Assembly (NCBI GenBank): GCA_963719875.1
Contig: CAVRDJ010000004.1
Location: 930,001-994,000, forward strand
Source: Palsa-360 sp963719875
Lineage (GTDB): Bacteria > Acidobacteriota > Terriglobia > Acidiferrales > UBA7541
Direction of reading: 5' to 3'
DNA length: 64,000 nucleotides
Position numbers and translations under genes: made by a program
In this document: positions 18,980 to 27,201 of the stretch, piece by piece
How positions within the stretch are numbered: the first letter of the stretch is position 1
Layout of the letters: every line of letters begins with the position of its first letter
Notes under the pieces: generated by a model
What the model was told of the DNA's origin: nothing
Seen by the model: only the letters and a program-made list of their open reading frames with translations
Database searches by the model: none

Positions 18980-19410
18980 AACGACATATCCCAGGTTTGC
19001 ATGGCGATAGTCCCAACACTCCGAGCATCTTGGAGGGCGTTTTCCTAGTCCGCGTCGATCGGGTCTTCTACCGCTGGCATCCCGAGCGGCCGTTCTACGT
19101 TCTGCGGCTCATCATTCTCGAACCGAGAGAACATCAAGGCCGTTCCCTCAACGGTCGCCTCTACTGCACTCCCAAAGCACTCTGGAAACTCCGCTGGTTC
19201 CTGCGGGACTTTGGCTACGACCCTGATCTCTTGGGCCGAGACGAAGTGGACGAAAAGGCACTCGTCGGCCTTCGTGGAATCGTGCGGATTTCCCGCACCA
19301 CCCTGAACGGCCGCTCGTTCCTCAATCTCGGCGGGTTTGCTCCAGCCAGTGAATGGGAAGAACTCTCCATGTCTGTGGCGAGTAGCCAGGAGGTGGCCCG
19401 TGACGTTTAG
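18976..19410 (+). CDS. Copy B conserved module protein, possible ssDNA-binding type
   Basis: An intact 144-residue protein, nearly identical to the one at 49101. The ATG overlaps the stop of the broken upstream gene (ATGA). It begins MKRHIPGLHGDSPNTP and has a compact pattern of hydrophobic strands (GVFLVRVDRVFYRWHP, FYVLRLIILEP), then a helix (KALWKLRWFLRDFGYDPDLL) and strands (GLRGIVRISRTTLNGRSFLN). I do not recognise a named family. The layout and the position beside an annealing protein recall phage DUF669-like proteins that accompany recombinases, so an OB-like single-strand-binding role is only a guess. It remains open while its neighbours have decayed. Confidence 0.65.
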   Translation: MKRHIPGLHGDSPNTPSILEGVFLVRVDRVFYRWHPERPFYVLRLIILEPREHQGRSLNGRLYCTPKALWKLRWFLRDFGYDPDLLGRDEVDEKALVGLRGIVRISRTTLNGRSFLNLGGFAPASEWEELSMSVASSQEVARDV

Positions 19411-20204
19411 CTACACGCAGGTTTCGCAATACCTGCGCTGTCCGAGGAGCTACCGCTTTCGGTATCTGGACGGCTGGAGGGAGAAGGAGTCTCGGGCGGC
19501 GCTGTGCTTCGGCCGGTGTTTTGAGAAGGCAATCGCGGCACTTCTTCGAGCGCGAGGATGCCGGAGCCGTGTTGTTTAAGGAGTGGGGAGCGTACCGCGA
19601 TGTTCCGCTCGAGTACTCCCACGGAGACGACTGGGAGCGCCTGCTTCGCCAGGGGATCGGGCTCTTGGAGCAGTTCGCCCGAGATAACCGCATCCGGATT
19701 CGCCAACCCAAACGAAACATGCAGAAGAAGATCGTCCGCTCGCTCTCGAACGGCAACGAGTTTGTGGCCTATGTCGATGCCATTGGCCACCTGGACGGCA
19801 CGCGGCGTTTGCTCGAATGGAAAACCACGAGTGCTCGTTATCCCGACCAGCCCGAGGGGCTGACATCACTTGACCTTCAGCTCGTCTGCTACTCCTGGAT
19901 CACGGGCATCTCCGATGTTGCCATTGTGGCTTTTGTGAGGAAACGCGTTCCGGAGATTCAATACCTACTGGCTTCGATCACCGAAGAGCAGCGTCAGGAG
20001 TTTGGCCAGCTGGTCGAAGCCACCGCTCGTCAAATCGAAACTGCCCAGTTCCCTGCCCACCCAGGAATCCGTTTCCCGCAGAACGGGTGCGTCAGCTGTG
20101 CCCACCTCGGCCTGTGCCTTGGGAACGAAGCACTCGTTGGAACCAAACTCATTCGTCAACCAGGAGCGAGCGACCTTGATTGGCTTGACGTGCTTGACGA
20201 CTAA
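19400..20204 (+). pseudogene. Copy B PD-(D/E)XK (AddB/Cas4-like) nuclease, frameshifted
   Basis: A GTG at 19400 with AGGAGGTG upstream starts VTFSYTQVSQYLRCPRSY as in copy C. After ALCFGRCFEKA an extra base near 19530-19545 shifts the frame and leads to a TAA at 19579. The other frame picks up at HFFEREDAGAVLFKEWG and continues to 20204 with all later motifs: HLDG, LEWKTTS, LQLVCYSW and the CVSCAHLGLC cluster. One base removed would restore a protein of about 267 residues. As it stands, only a 59-residue stub is made from the normal start. Confidence 0.85.
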
Positions 20205-20217
20205 CGGAAGGCCTTTG

Positions 20218-21147
20218 ATGGCTCCGAAGCTCAATCGCCGGCGTGCCGTGTTTGTGCTCTCGAAGATCGACGAGATCTTGTCTTGGGAGAAGGCAACGGA
20301 CCGCGAACGGGATTCGAAGTTTGTCGAACTCGGTCGCTATCTGTGCGAGGTTCGGGCAGGGCAATACTGGAGGGTGGACAACGTCCGTTCGTTCGACGAG
20401 TTCCTGGAGAGGAAGTTCCCGGAGTCCAGGCGCAAGGCCTACTACCTGATGGCCATCCACGAGCAGCTGCCTCGCATTCACAAGGTAGAACTGCAGCAGG
20501 TGGGCTGGACGAAGGCGACAGAACTAGCGAAGGTCGCGAGGAGGGATGGTCAGAGGTTCGATTGTGCAACCTGGTTGCACAAAGCTCGCGAACTCCCCAA
20601 GGAGGAATTCAAACGGGAGGTCTCGAAGCACCTGACCGGGAAGGAAACGGAGCCGTGGGAGATTCTCTATTTCAAGGCCTACAAGAGCCAACTGCCTGTA
20701 ATCGAGCAGGCACTTGAAACAGCGGCTCTAATGCTTGGGAGCGACAAGTCGCGAGGCTACTGCTTGGAGATGATCTGTGCGGATTTTCTGGCGGGAGTGA
20801 GCTTGGAGGCTGGCAACCAAGATGCTCTATTGCCTTGCCTCACCCGGCTGGTCATTGGTCTTCCGAAGCCGCAGAGGAAGCAACTCCTTGAAGAACGTGC
20901 AGGTGACGCTTTGACTGGGATCCGCGCCAAGCGGCCCCGCTTGAGGCTTGATCCTGAAGCTTATCGCCAGCTCTGCCGTGAAGTCCTGGAGCGAGACGGC
21001 TGGCGTTGCCAATCGTGCGGGCGGATGGAGGATCTTCAAGTCCATCACATTCAGCCGCGAAGCCGACTGGGCGATGACGCTGCCGAGAATCTGATCGCCC
21101 TCTGCGCATCGTGCCATCAAAAAGCCCATCGGCAATCGCTATCTTAA
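20218..21147 (+). CDS. Copy B conserved module protein fused to HNH endonuclease domain
   Basis: A 309-residue protein starting MAPKLNRRRAVFVLSKI at 20218, with GGAAGG eight bases upstream. Residues 1-230 form a helical region of unknown family (ESRRKAYYLMAIHEQL, GWTKATELAKVARRDG, YCLEMICADFLAGVSLEAGN). Residues about 240-306 are an HNH nuclease: CREVLERDGWRCQSCGRM, the HH pair in LQVHHIQ, the Asn in ENLIALC and CHQKAH, with two CxxC zinc ligand pairs. HNH domains cut DNA using one metal. In copy C the same two parts are separate overlapping genes; a one-base difference near 20897 decides which. The N-terminal part may give DNA or partner specificity. Confidence 0.8.
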   Translation: MAPKLNRRRAVFVLSKIDEILSWEKATDRERDSKFVELGRYLCEVRAGQYWRVDNVRSFDEFLERKFPESRRKAYYLMAIHEQLPRIHKVELQQVGWTKATELAKVARRDGQRFDCATWLHKARELPKEEFKREVSKHLTGKETEPWEILYFKAYKSQLPVIEQALETAALMLGSDKSRGYCLEMICADFLAGVSLEAGNQDALLPCLTRLVIGLPKPQRKQLLEERAGDALTGIRAKRPRLRLDPEAYRQLCREVLERDGWRCQSCGRMEDLQVHHIQPRSRLGDDAAENLIALCASCHQKAHRQSLS

Positions 21148-21229
21148 ATTATCACGAGCAATCACCAGATAAGACAAGAGGACAAGGACTAATTCTCGCG
21201 TTTGCTGACACTTTGCAAGACAAGAAAAT

Positions 21230-21745
21230 ATGCGCATTCGAATGCCGGCCGATATCCGGGACCGCCGAATCGAGCGCGGTCTTGACCAGCCGTCCCTCGC
21301 CCAGAAGGTTGGCGTCAGCCGGAAGCGGATCGTAGAAGAAGAAAAGGGCAAACCGGGAGCCGAGTTCGATCTTCTGCTCCACACAATTGATGAGCTCGGA
21401 ATTATCCTGACGATAGAGAATGAAGCTTCAGCAAAGACAAACGACGTGGTCCCAGCAGTCGATATTGATTCCGTCGTCGCTACCGCACGCAAAAAAAATG
21501 GCCGAGGAACCGATGACTCGGCAGAGTATAATCCGATTGGAGTTGCCTCTGGGCGCGTCACGCAAGCCACTAGGGCGGCCACAAATGATGCGCCAATTTT
21601 TGTTCGTCTTCGTGGCGGTCGCTGGGTTTGCGGTCGCCGTCGACGGTTTCTCGGTCGAGCCCTACCGTATCGAAGTGACACACAGCTCGGTCCAGGCGCC
21701 TCTCACTGGACCGCTAAAGATCGCACATCTTTCGGACCTGCATAG
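21230..21745 (+). CDS. HipB-like HTH (XRE) regulator with foreign 3' end
   Basis: Residues 1-65 form an XRE helix-turn-helix (MPADIRDRRIERGLDQPSLAQ, VGVSRKRIVEEEKGKP, FDLLLHTIDELGIILTI). The next part (VVPAVDIDSVVATARKKN) is like the end of HipB-type antitoxins, where translation normally stops near residue 90 and hipA follows. Here the frame runs on for about 80 residues of Arg/Gly-rich sequence antisense in character and overlaps the metallophosphoesterase by 160 bases. No hipA is present. I infer that a recombination junction near 21520 removed the end of the antitoxin and its toxin. Residues after about 95 are probably junk. Confidence 0.6.
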   Translation: MRIRMPADIRDRRIERGLDQPSLAQKVGVSRKRIVEEEKGKPGAEFDLLLHTIDELGIILTIENEASAKTNDVVPAVDIDSVVATARKKNGRGTDDSAEYNPIGVASGRVTQATRAATNDAPIFVRLRGGRWVCGRRRRFLGRALPYRSDTQLGPGASHWTAKDRTSFGPA

Positions 21746-22364
21746 TTCCGGGCTCGGTCGGCGCGAGCGGCAACTGCTTGGTCTGCTCGATGCCGAACAA
21801 CCGGACGTCATCGTCATTACGGGCGATACGGTGACCCGGGGCAATCACTACGACAACATACGGCCGATACTCTCGCATTTGCACGCACCGCTCGGTGTCT
21901 GGCTCGTGCGGGGCAACTGGGAGAACGACTACCCACTGCATAATGAGCGAGCATTCTATTCACAACTTGGCATCCATTTCCTACTGAACGAGGCGCACCC
22001 CATCCGTCCGGACATCTGGCTCGCCGGCTTGGACGACCCCTCAAACAGTGCGCCCAATCTCGACGCCGCGCTCAAGACTGTGCCACAAGGTGCTTATGTG
22101 ATCGCGGCATTTCACGCTCCCGCGTTTTTCGATAATATCGCCGGCCGCGTGCCCCTCGTGCTCGCCGGGCACACGCACGGCGGCCAAGTCCGCTTGCCGT
22201 TCGTACCGGTCTTCTGGCTGCCTCAGGGATCGGGACGTTTTCTGGAAGGTTGGTATGCCGAGCGCGGTTCGAGGATGTACGTTAGTCGCGGCATCGGAAC
22301 TAGTTTCCTGCCGATTCGGTTCCTTTGCCTTCCCGAGTTGGCCATCATCACGGTAGGGTCCTAA
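21585..22364 (+). CDS. Membrane-anchored metallophosphoesterase (YkuE-like)
   Basis: A 259-residue protein. It starts MMRQFLFVFVAVAGFAVAVDGF, a single N-terminal membrane helix, followed by EPYRIEV and the calcineurin-like phosphoesterase motifs in order: LSDLHSSG (D and H metal ligands), GDTV, GNWEND (the usual GNH has W in place of H) and GHTHGGQ near the end. The loss of His in the GNH motif is odd, but several YkuE-type proteins vary here. The family hydrolyses phosphoesters, some being UDP-sugar pyrophosphatases or lipid phosphatases; the substrate is unknown. Starts at 21513 or 21420 are possible but lack family likeness. The stop codon lies inside the left end of repeat R2. Confidence 0.8.
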   Translation: MMRQFLFVFVAVAGFAVAVDGFSVEPYRIEVTHSSVQAPLTGPLKIAHLSDLHSSGLGRRERQLLGLLDAEQPDVIVITGDTVTRGNHYDNIRPILSHLHAPLGVWLVRGNWENDYPLHNERAFYSQLGIHFLLNEAHPIRPDIWLAGLDDPSNSAPNLDAALKTVPQGAYVIAAFHAPAFFDNIAGRVPLVLAGHTHGGQVRLPFVPVFWLPQGSGRFLEGWYAERGSRMYVSRGIGTSFLPIRFLCLPELAIITVGS

Positions 22365-22665
22365 GGCTCTCTGTCTCGGTGATTCCCTGCCTTCGGGATC
22401 AGGAAATCTTGACGTCCAACTGGGGCGGGAGCGGTTGCCAAAGTTGTGGGCTTCCAGGTCGGGTGCCGCCACGTCTTTTGCACCGAATACCTTCGGAAAC
22501 GCCCTGTTTTCGTTGGCTCTGAAAAACGCAAACGACAAATTTCACATAGCTTAGGTGAGTTCGTTTCGCAAAATCGCATTCTTGGTCTTTCGCCTCGCCC
22601 ATCCTTGTCCGCGGGCACACGTCCGCCTCAGCAGGTGCCGCCAGGGCTAGAGCACACGGAGCTCT
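22353..22665 (+). repeat. Island-associated repeat, copy R2
   Basis: It shares about 290 bases with R1: the hairpin core (GTGATTCCCTGCCTTCGG), GGGCTTCCAGGTCGGG, TTTGCACCGAAT and CTTAGGTGAGTTCGTTT. An 11-base string GTAGGGTCCTA occurs at its left end and near 17005 beside R1, perhaps marking the boundary. The metallophosphoesterase stop codon falls within this end, so the repeat may have inserted at or replaced the gene's original 3' end. Confidence 0.7.
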
Positions 22666-22754
22666 TCGCGAGGCGGCACACGGTGAGCATCAATCCCCTT
22701 CTCGAAATGGCAGGGGACAGCCTCGCGCGCCATATCTCGAAGCAAGAAGGTTGC

Positions 22755-22840
22755 GCGCCAGCGCGGAAACGGAGTAGCTGATACCCTGCCCTCGGGATCA
22801 GGAAATCTAAACGTCCAACTGAGGCGGCAGCGGTTGCCCT
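22755..22840 (+). repeat. Island-associated repeat, short copy R3
   Basis: Only the core is present: GCCAGCGCGG, GGAGTAGCTGATACCCTGCC, CTCGGGATCAGGAAATCT and GGCGGCAGCGGTTGCC. The hairpin pairing CTGAT-A-CCC with GGGATCAG is kept although the bulged base differs from R1 and R4, which suggests the stem is selected or structurally important. Confidence 0.7.
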
Positions 22841-23709
22841 TTGCTCAGCGTTCCTCTGCAACTTAGATCCTCTCATTGGTCGAGCAAGCAATGAGAGAAC
22901 AAATCCTTGAAAGATCTAGGACTTGATCGGAAGTATAGATGTTTGCATTCATTATTCCTGGCGGATAAAAGACACTAATGCGAGGCCAGCGATGTAACTG
23001 GATTGGGTCAAACCTGGAAATTCATTTACCCCTTTCCAGCCAGTGCATTGCGGTGAAATAACTCCAACCAATCCCGTTAGATTTGCGGTCAGCTTGGCGA
23101 TGGACTCAAGCGACCGAAATCAATGGTGGATCTGACTCGGGAAAATCCTGGCGGAATGGACGCCGGCGCCGGGCCCAAAATGCCACGACAAGTAAGAAAG
23201 GCGCATCATTCATGTCCAATCGGGATCGCGTTTACGTTTCTCACGAGCCTTGATTGCGCGCAGATCTTCAGCGTCTGAACCCGCTGCCTATACTTCCTCT
23301 CTATATAAGTCACTTATTAATAATACTAAAAACTGGGATGTATATGGCACGCGAAAGAATGGCACGCGTAGGGGGCGTCACGCTCGGAAGAACGGGGGCT
23401 AAAGTACTATGAATACTAGGACCTTATATTACGATTTAACAAAAATTAACCTTGACTTTATCCACCATTTATATAGCATCCGCTCACCTCGCTTTGTTCG
23501 TACGTTCTGCAAATCGCACGAACCGCCCAGCAGCGTGCGAGGCAGGCCCTCGGTAAATATCTGGTGAGTTATTTTTTCTTACCGGCGTATTGATGGAGAG
23601 GTCCCCCCTCCTTGAGTAAACGCCGATCGCCAAGAAAAAGAGCGGCCGTAAGGGCGTCTAAAGACCAAGTGTCTAACATGATGATGTCTGCCATTGCAAG
23701 AGGTCCCTT
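22841..23709. other. Intergenic region before the receptor operon
   Basis: About 870 bases without a credible gene. The part 23290-23480 is AT-rich. TTAACC at 23446, an 18-base gap and TATATA at 23470-23475 could be a weak promoter for the receptor-VWFA operon, about 240 bases before its start. I see no clear operator or riboswitch. Confidence 0.4.
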
Positions 23710-26700
23710 GTGAAAACTATTAGATTGTGCGCTGCAGTGCTGAGTGTTCTTGCCGTGCTTCCCGTAGGAGCCTTTTGTCAGGCGAACCCTGACGTGACCT
23801 CAATCCCAAACGTTAACAACGCATCTGCACCTATGACGACAATCGTTTCAGGGACTGTGCGGACTGTCCTCAAGGCTCCTGTGCCCGGCGCAACGGTGCG
23901 CGTTATTCAGATTTCCAGCGGCCGCTCATGGGTCAGCTGGACGAATGATGTCGGGAAATTTTCCTTTCCGGATTTGCCAGTAGGCCCCTACCGCTTGGAA
24001 GTGAGACAGCTCGGGTTCGGCAGAACTCAGGCTGAAATGAACTTCGCAGCTGGTACTTCTGTGGAAGCTCAGCTCACCCTTCACGTTGATATTTCCTCGA
24101 CGCCCACGGCGGAGCCCAAGTCCGAGACCGAAACTGCGACCAACCTAGTCAGTCCCGGCCATGTACAGGAAGAATCCGCGAGCGGCAAGGTACCCGAAGA
24201 ACCCACGTCCGAAGCGCCAAAGAAAGCGGCAAAGACATCGGCGCATGCCGCAATCGTTCCGATTGCAGGAAGCAAATCCAAGAAGGGGAAGAAGATCGAT
24301 TCACTCAGCGCTGCAAGCGCTGTGCCAGGGAGTGATCTGTCTTCGACCCCCGACGAGGCGCCGTCTGCTGATGCTCTCTCGATGAGTGGAACTGTAAATC
24401 GTGCGAGCACGCTCGGTGGGGTGGGAAGCTTCGGAAGGGCTGCGGGGTCTGCTGGAGCCGGAAATGGGAGCACCGATTCTTCGGCTACTGGCGATGCGTT
24501 TCCGCTTCCTGGTCAGGATGCTGGGGCTACCGTCACCAGCCCCAAAGCGAGCAAGAGCAAGAACAGTTTCACGGTCAAGAAAGTGAAGCAAGCCCCAGTT
24601 GAGGGTGACGCGACCGATTTTGGACAGGGCATCGACGAACTGTACTCCCAAAAGCGTATCTCGCGACTATCGGTTAATCGAGTGCACTTGAGTGCTTCCG
24701 ACCGATTCGACGCTGGGGTATGGGATGCGCGACCCTACGCCTTAACTGGAGGAACTCCGGCTAAAGTAGCCACCTACAACAACATTTTTGACATGCGAGT
24801 GGGAGGACCGTTGTCCATCCCGCATGTGTTTGACGGCCGTCAGCGCACGTTCTTTTTCTTTAGCACTGAAATCGATCGCGCCGCACTACCTCTCGATGGA
24901 TATACGAGCGTGCCGACCGCAGCCGAAAGAACTGGGGATTTTTCGGACCGCGGCGTGCTGCTGTACGACCCTGCGTCGAGCAACACTGGGCCGCGCACGC
25001 TGCTGGGTACTTCGATCCCGCAGGATCGATTGGACCGAGCTGCTTTGGGGATGCTTCAATACATCCCGTTGCCAAATCTCCCGGGGCTTGAGAACAATTA
25101 CCATATCCAAAGCACATTGCCTACGAGCATCAGCCTGGTGAGTCTCCGCCTGCAGCACACCATCTCGCCGCTCTTAAACGTGTCCGCGGGCTACAGTGCG
25201 AGCGTCACGAACATTGAAAATCCATACGACTATCCCGGCATAACGAATAACACCAGCGGACTTGGCCAATCGATCACGCTGACGCTCAATCAGAACTGGA
25301 CTTCACGGCTTATTAATTCGACCAAGGTCAATTGGACCCGCAACGATATCGACACTGTGGGTGCTTTCGCGTACAAAAACAATATTGTGGGTGCTCTGGG
25401 GATACAAGGGGTTTCCCAAGCCCCAGTCGATTGGGGTCTGCCTATCGTGCATTTCACCAACTTCGATATGTGGCACGATATAGAGCCCGCCCTCCAGAAG
25501 AACCAGACCTTGCGCGTAATGGACAACCTGTCGTACTCACTTCCCAAGCACACGCTTCACGTTGGAGGGGAACTTCGCTGGATGCAAGTCAATGCAGACG
25601 CGAATCCGAGTCCCCGCGGCAATTTCGTTTTTACGGGGCTCATGACGAGCCAACTGGATAGCAATGGTTTCCCTGTCCCCAACACCGGCTTTGATTTCGC
25701 CGACTATCTGCTGGGCCTACCTCAAAATTCGACTGTGGGTTACGGCCTCGGTGGCCCATACACCCACTTCCGGAGCCGGGCGTATGTCCTTTACGCACAG
25801 GATGACTGGCGAGTCCGTCCGCGGTTTGCGATTACCTACGGTCTCCGATATGAGCTGGTTACACCTCCAGAAGAGTTGTACAACCGTATTAGCGATTTGG
25901 TTATCAACCCTGACATTACAGCGGTTGCCCTCGTCCAGCCAGGCCAAGTGAACCCCTTTACCGGCCAGACGATGCCCCGTGCGCTGATCAAGACGAATAA
26001 TAACAATTGGGGGCCGCGGATCGGAATTGCCTGGCGCCCCCCCAGCAAGCTGCCGCTGGTGTTCCGTGCCGGATACGGGATCTTTTATAACGAGTCGGTG
26101 TACAACCAACTCTCGCAATCTATCTCCATCCAGCCTCCTTTCGCAAACGCACAGATCTTGCAGACATCTACGGCCAAGGTCCTGACGCTCGAAAACAGCT
26201 TCACACAGCAGCCGTCGAGCAACGTGACGAACACGGTGGCCATCGATCCGAATTATCGGGTGGGCTATGCCCAGCTCTGGAACGTCTCGCTGGAATCACA
26301 AGTTACACCTAGCTTGGTGATCGACATAAACTACAATGGAACGAAAGGCACTCACCTCGACCTGCTACGCGCTCCGAACCGGGCGTCTCCAGGAAGCCCT
26401 CTCAACACGGATCTGAACCGGCGCATTCCGAATGCTCCAGGTTTCGTTTACGACACCTCCGGAGCCTACTCCTTATACGAAGGGATGCAATTGATCGTGC
26501 GGCGGCAAACTTCGCACGGCTTAATCATTCAAGGCAACTACACCTACGGCCACGCCATCGATGACGCCAGCTCAATTAACATAGGCACGCCCGTGGTCGT
26601 GCAGGACGAAAATAATCTGGCCGCAGAGCGCGGACGCTCCGCCTTCGATATGCGTCACCAGTTTGGTGCCACTTTTTCCTATGACCTGCCGTTCGGGCCC

Positions 26701-27201
26701 TCACAACGTTGGCTGCACGATGGATGGATGTCTGACATGCTCCGCGATCTGAAAATCAGCGGCGTGGCCACGATCACGACGGGCGCGCCGTTTACGGCGC
26801 GCGTCCTGGGAAATGCCGCAGATAACACCGGAACGGGTGTGAACCTGTCTCAGCGCGCCGACCAAATTGGGGATCCAGCGCTGCCAGCCAGTCAGCGAGA
26901 TCCTCTACACTTTTTCAACACCGACGCCTTCGTCCTGCCCCCGCCGGGTCAGTTTGGAGATGCCGCCCGGAACACGATAACGGGACCCGGCACGCGAAGA
27001 TTTGATTTTGCACTCACAAGAAAATTCAAGTTCGGCCAAGACGCGCGACGCCAGCTCGAATGGCGATGGGAAATGTTCAATGCCCTCAACACGCCCACCT
27101 ACTTTGGACTGGACACTGTCGTTAATTCTTCAACTTTTGGCCAAGTGCAGAATGTGAAGAGCATGCGCCGGATGGACATGTATCTCAAGGTGAGTTTCTA
27201 A
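23710..27201 (+). CDS. Oar-like TonB-dependent outer membrane receptor
   Basis: A 1163-residue protein starting at a GTG (23710) with AGAGG nearby. It has a signal peptide (MKTIRLCAAVLSVLAVLPVGAFCQ), then a CarboxypepD_reg domain at about residues 45-125 (VSGTVRTVLKAPVPGATVRV, GPYRLEVRQLGF). Residues 130-300 form a low-complexity Ser/Ala/Lys/Pro linker, longer than usual and of unknown role. The receptor part follows (VGGPLSIPHVFDGRQRTFFFF), with barrel strands (YVLYAQDDWRVRPRFAITYGLRYE, PRIGIAWRPPS) and a C-terminal MDMYLKVSF ending in Phe. The plug motifs seen in the first receptor are less clear. Its stop overlaps the next start (TAATG), so it is translated together with the VWFA protein. 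The substrate is unknown. Confidence 0.88.
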   Translation: MKTIRLCAAVLSVLAVLPVGAFCQANPDVTSIPNVNNASAPMTTIVSGTVRTVLKAPVPGATVRVIQISSGRSWVSWTNDVGKFSFPDLPVGPYRLEVRQLGFGRTQAEMNFAAGTSVEAQLTLHVDISSTPTAEPKSETETATNLVSPGHVQEESASGKVPEEPTSEAPKKAAKTSAHAAIVPIAGSKSKKGKKIDSLSAASAVPGSDLSSTPDEAPSADALSMSGTVNRASTLGGVGSFGRAAGSAGAGNGSTDSSATGDAFPLPGQDAGATVTSPKASKSKNSFTVKKVKQAPVEGDATDFGQGIDELYSQKRISRLSVNRVHLSASDRFDAGVWDARPYALTGGTPAKVATYNNIFDMRVGGPLSIPHVFDGRQRTFFFFSTEIDRAALPLDGYTSVPTAAERTGDFSDRGVLLYDPASSNTGPRTLLGTSIPQDRLDRAALGMLQYIPLPNLPGLENNYHIQSTLPTSISLVSLRLQHTISPLLNVSAGYSASVTNIENPYDYPGITNNTSGLGQSITLTLNQNWTSRLINSTKVNWTRNDIDTVGAFAYKNNIVGALGIQGVSQAPVDWGLPIVHFTNFDMWHDIEPALQKNQTLRVMDNLSYSLPKHTLHVGGELRWMQVNADANPSPRGNFVFTGLMTSQLDSNGFPVPNTGFDFADYLLGLPQNSTVGYGLGGPYTHFRSRAYVLYAQDDWRVRPRFAITYGLRYELVTPPEELYNRISDLVINPDITAVALVQPGQVNPFTGQTMPRALIKTNNNNWGPRIGIAWRPPSKLPLVFRAGYGIFYNESVYNQLSQSISIQPPFANAQILQTSTAKVLTLENSFTQQPSSNVTNTVAIDPNYRVGYAQLWNVSLESQVTPSLVIDINYNGTKGTHLDLLRAPNRASPGSPLNTDLNRRIPNAPGFVYDTSGAYSLYEGMQLIVRRQTSHGLIIQGNYTYGHAIDDASSINIGTPVVVQDENNLAAERGRSAFDMRHQFGATFSYDLPFGPSQRWLHDGWMSDMLRDLKISGVATITTGAPFTARVLGNAADNTGTGVNLSQRADQIGDPALPASQRDPLHFFNTDAFVLPPPGQFGDAARNTITGPGTRRFDFALTRKFKFGQDARRQLEWRWEMFNALNTPTYFGLDTVVNSSTFGQVQNVKSMRRMDMYLKVSF

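Noticed and set aside
16418..22840. Insertion sequence
   Set aside because: No transposase or terminal inverted repeats were found; the repeated DNA is a recombination module plus a hairpin repeat.
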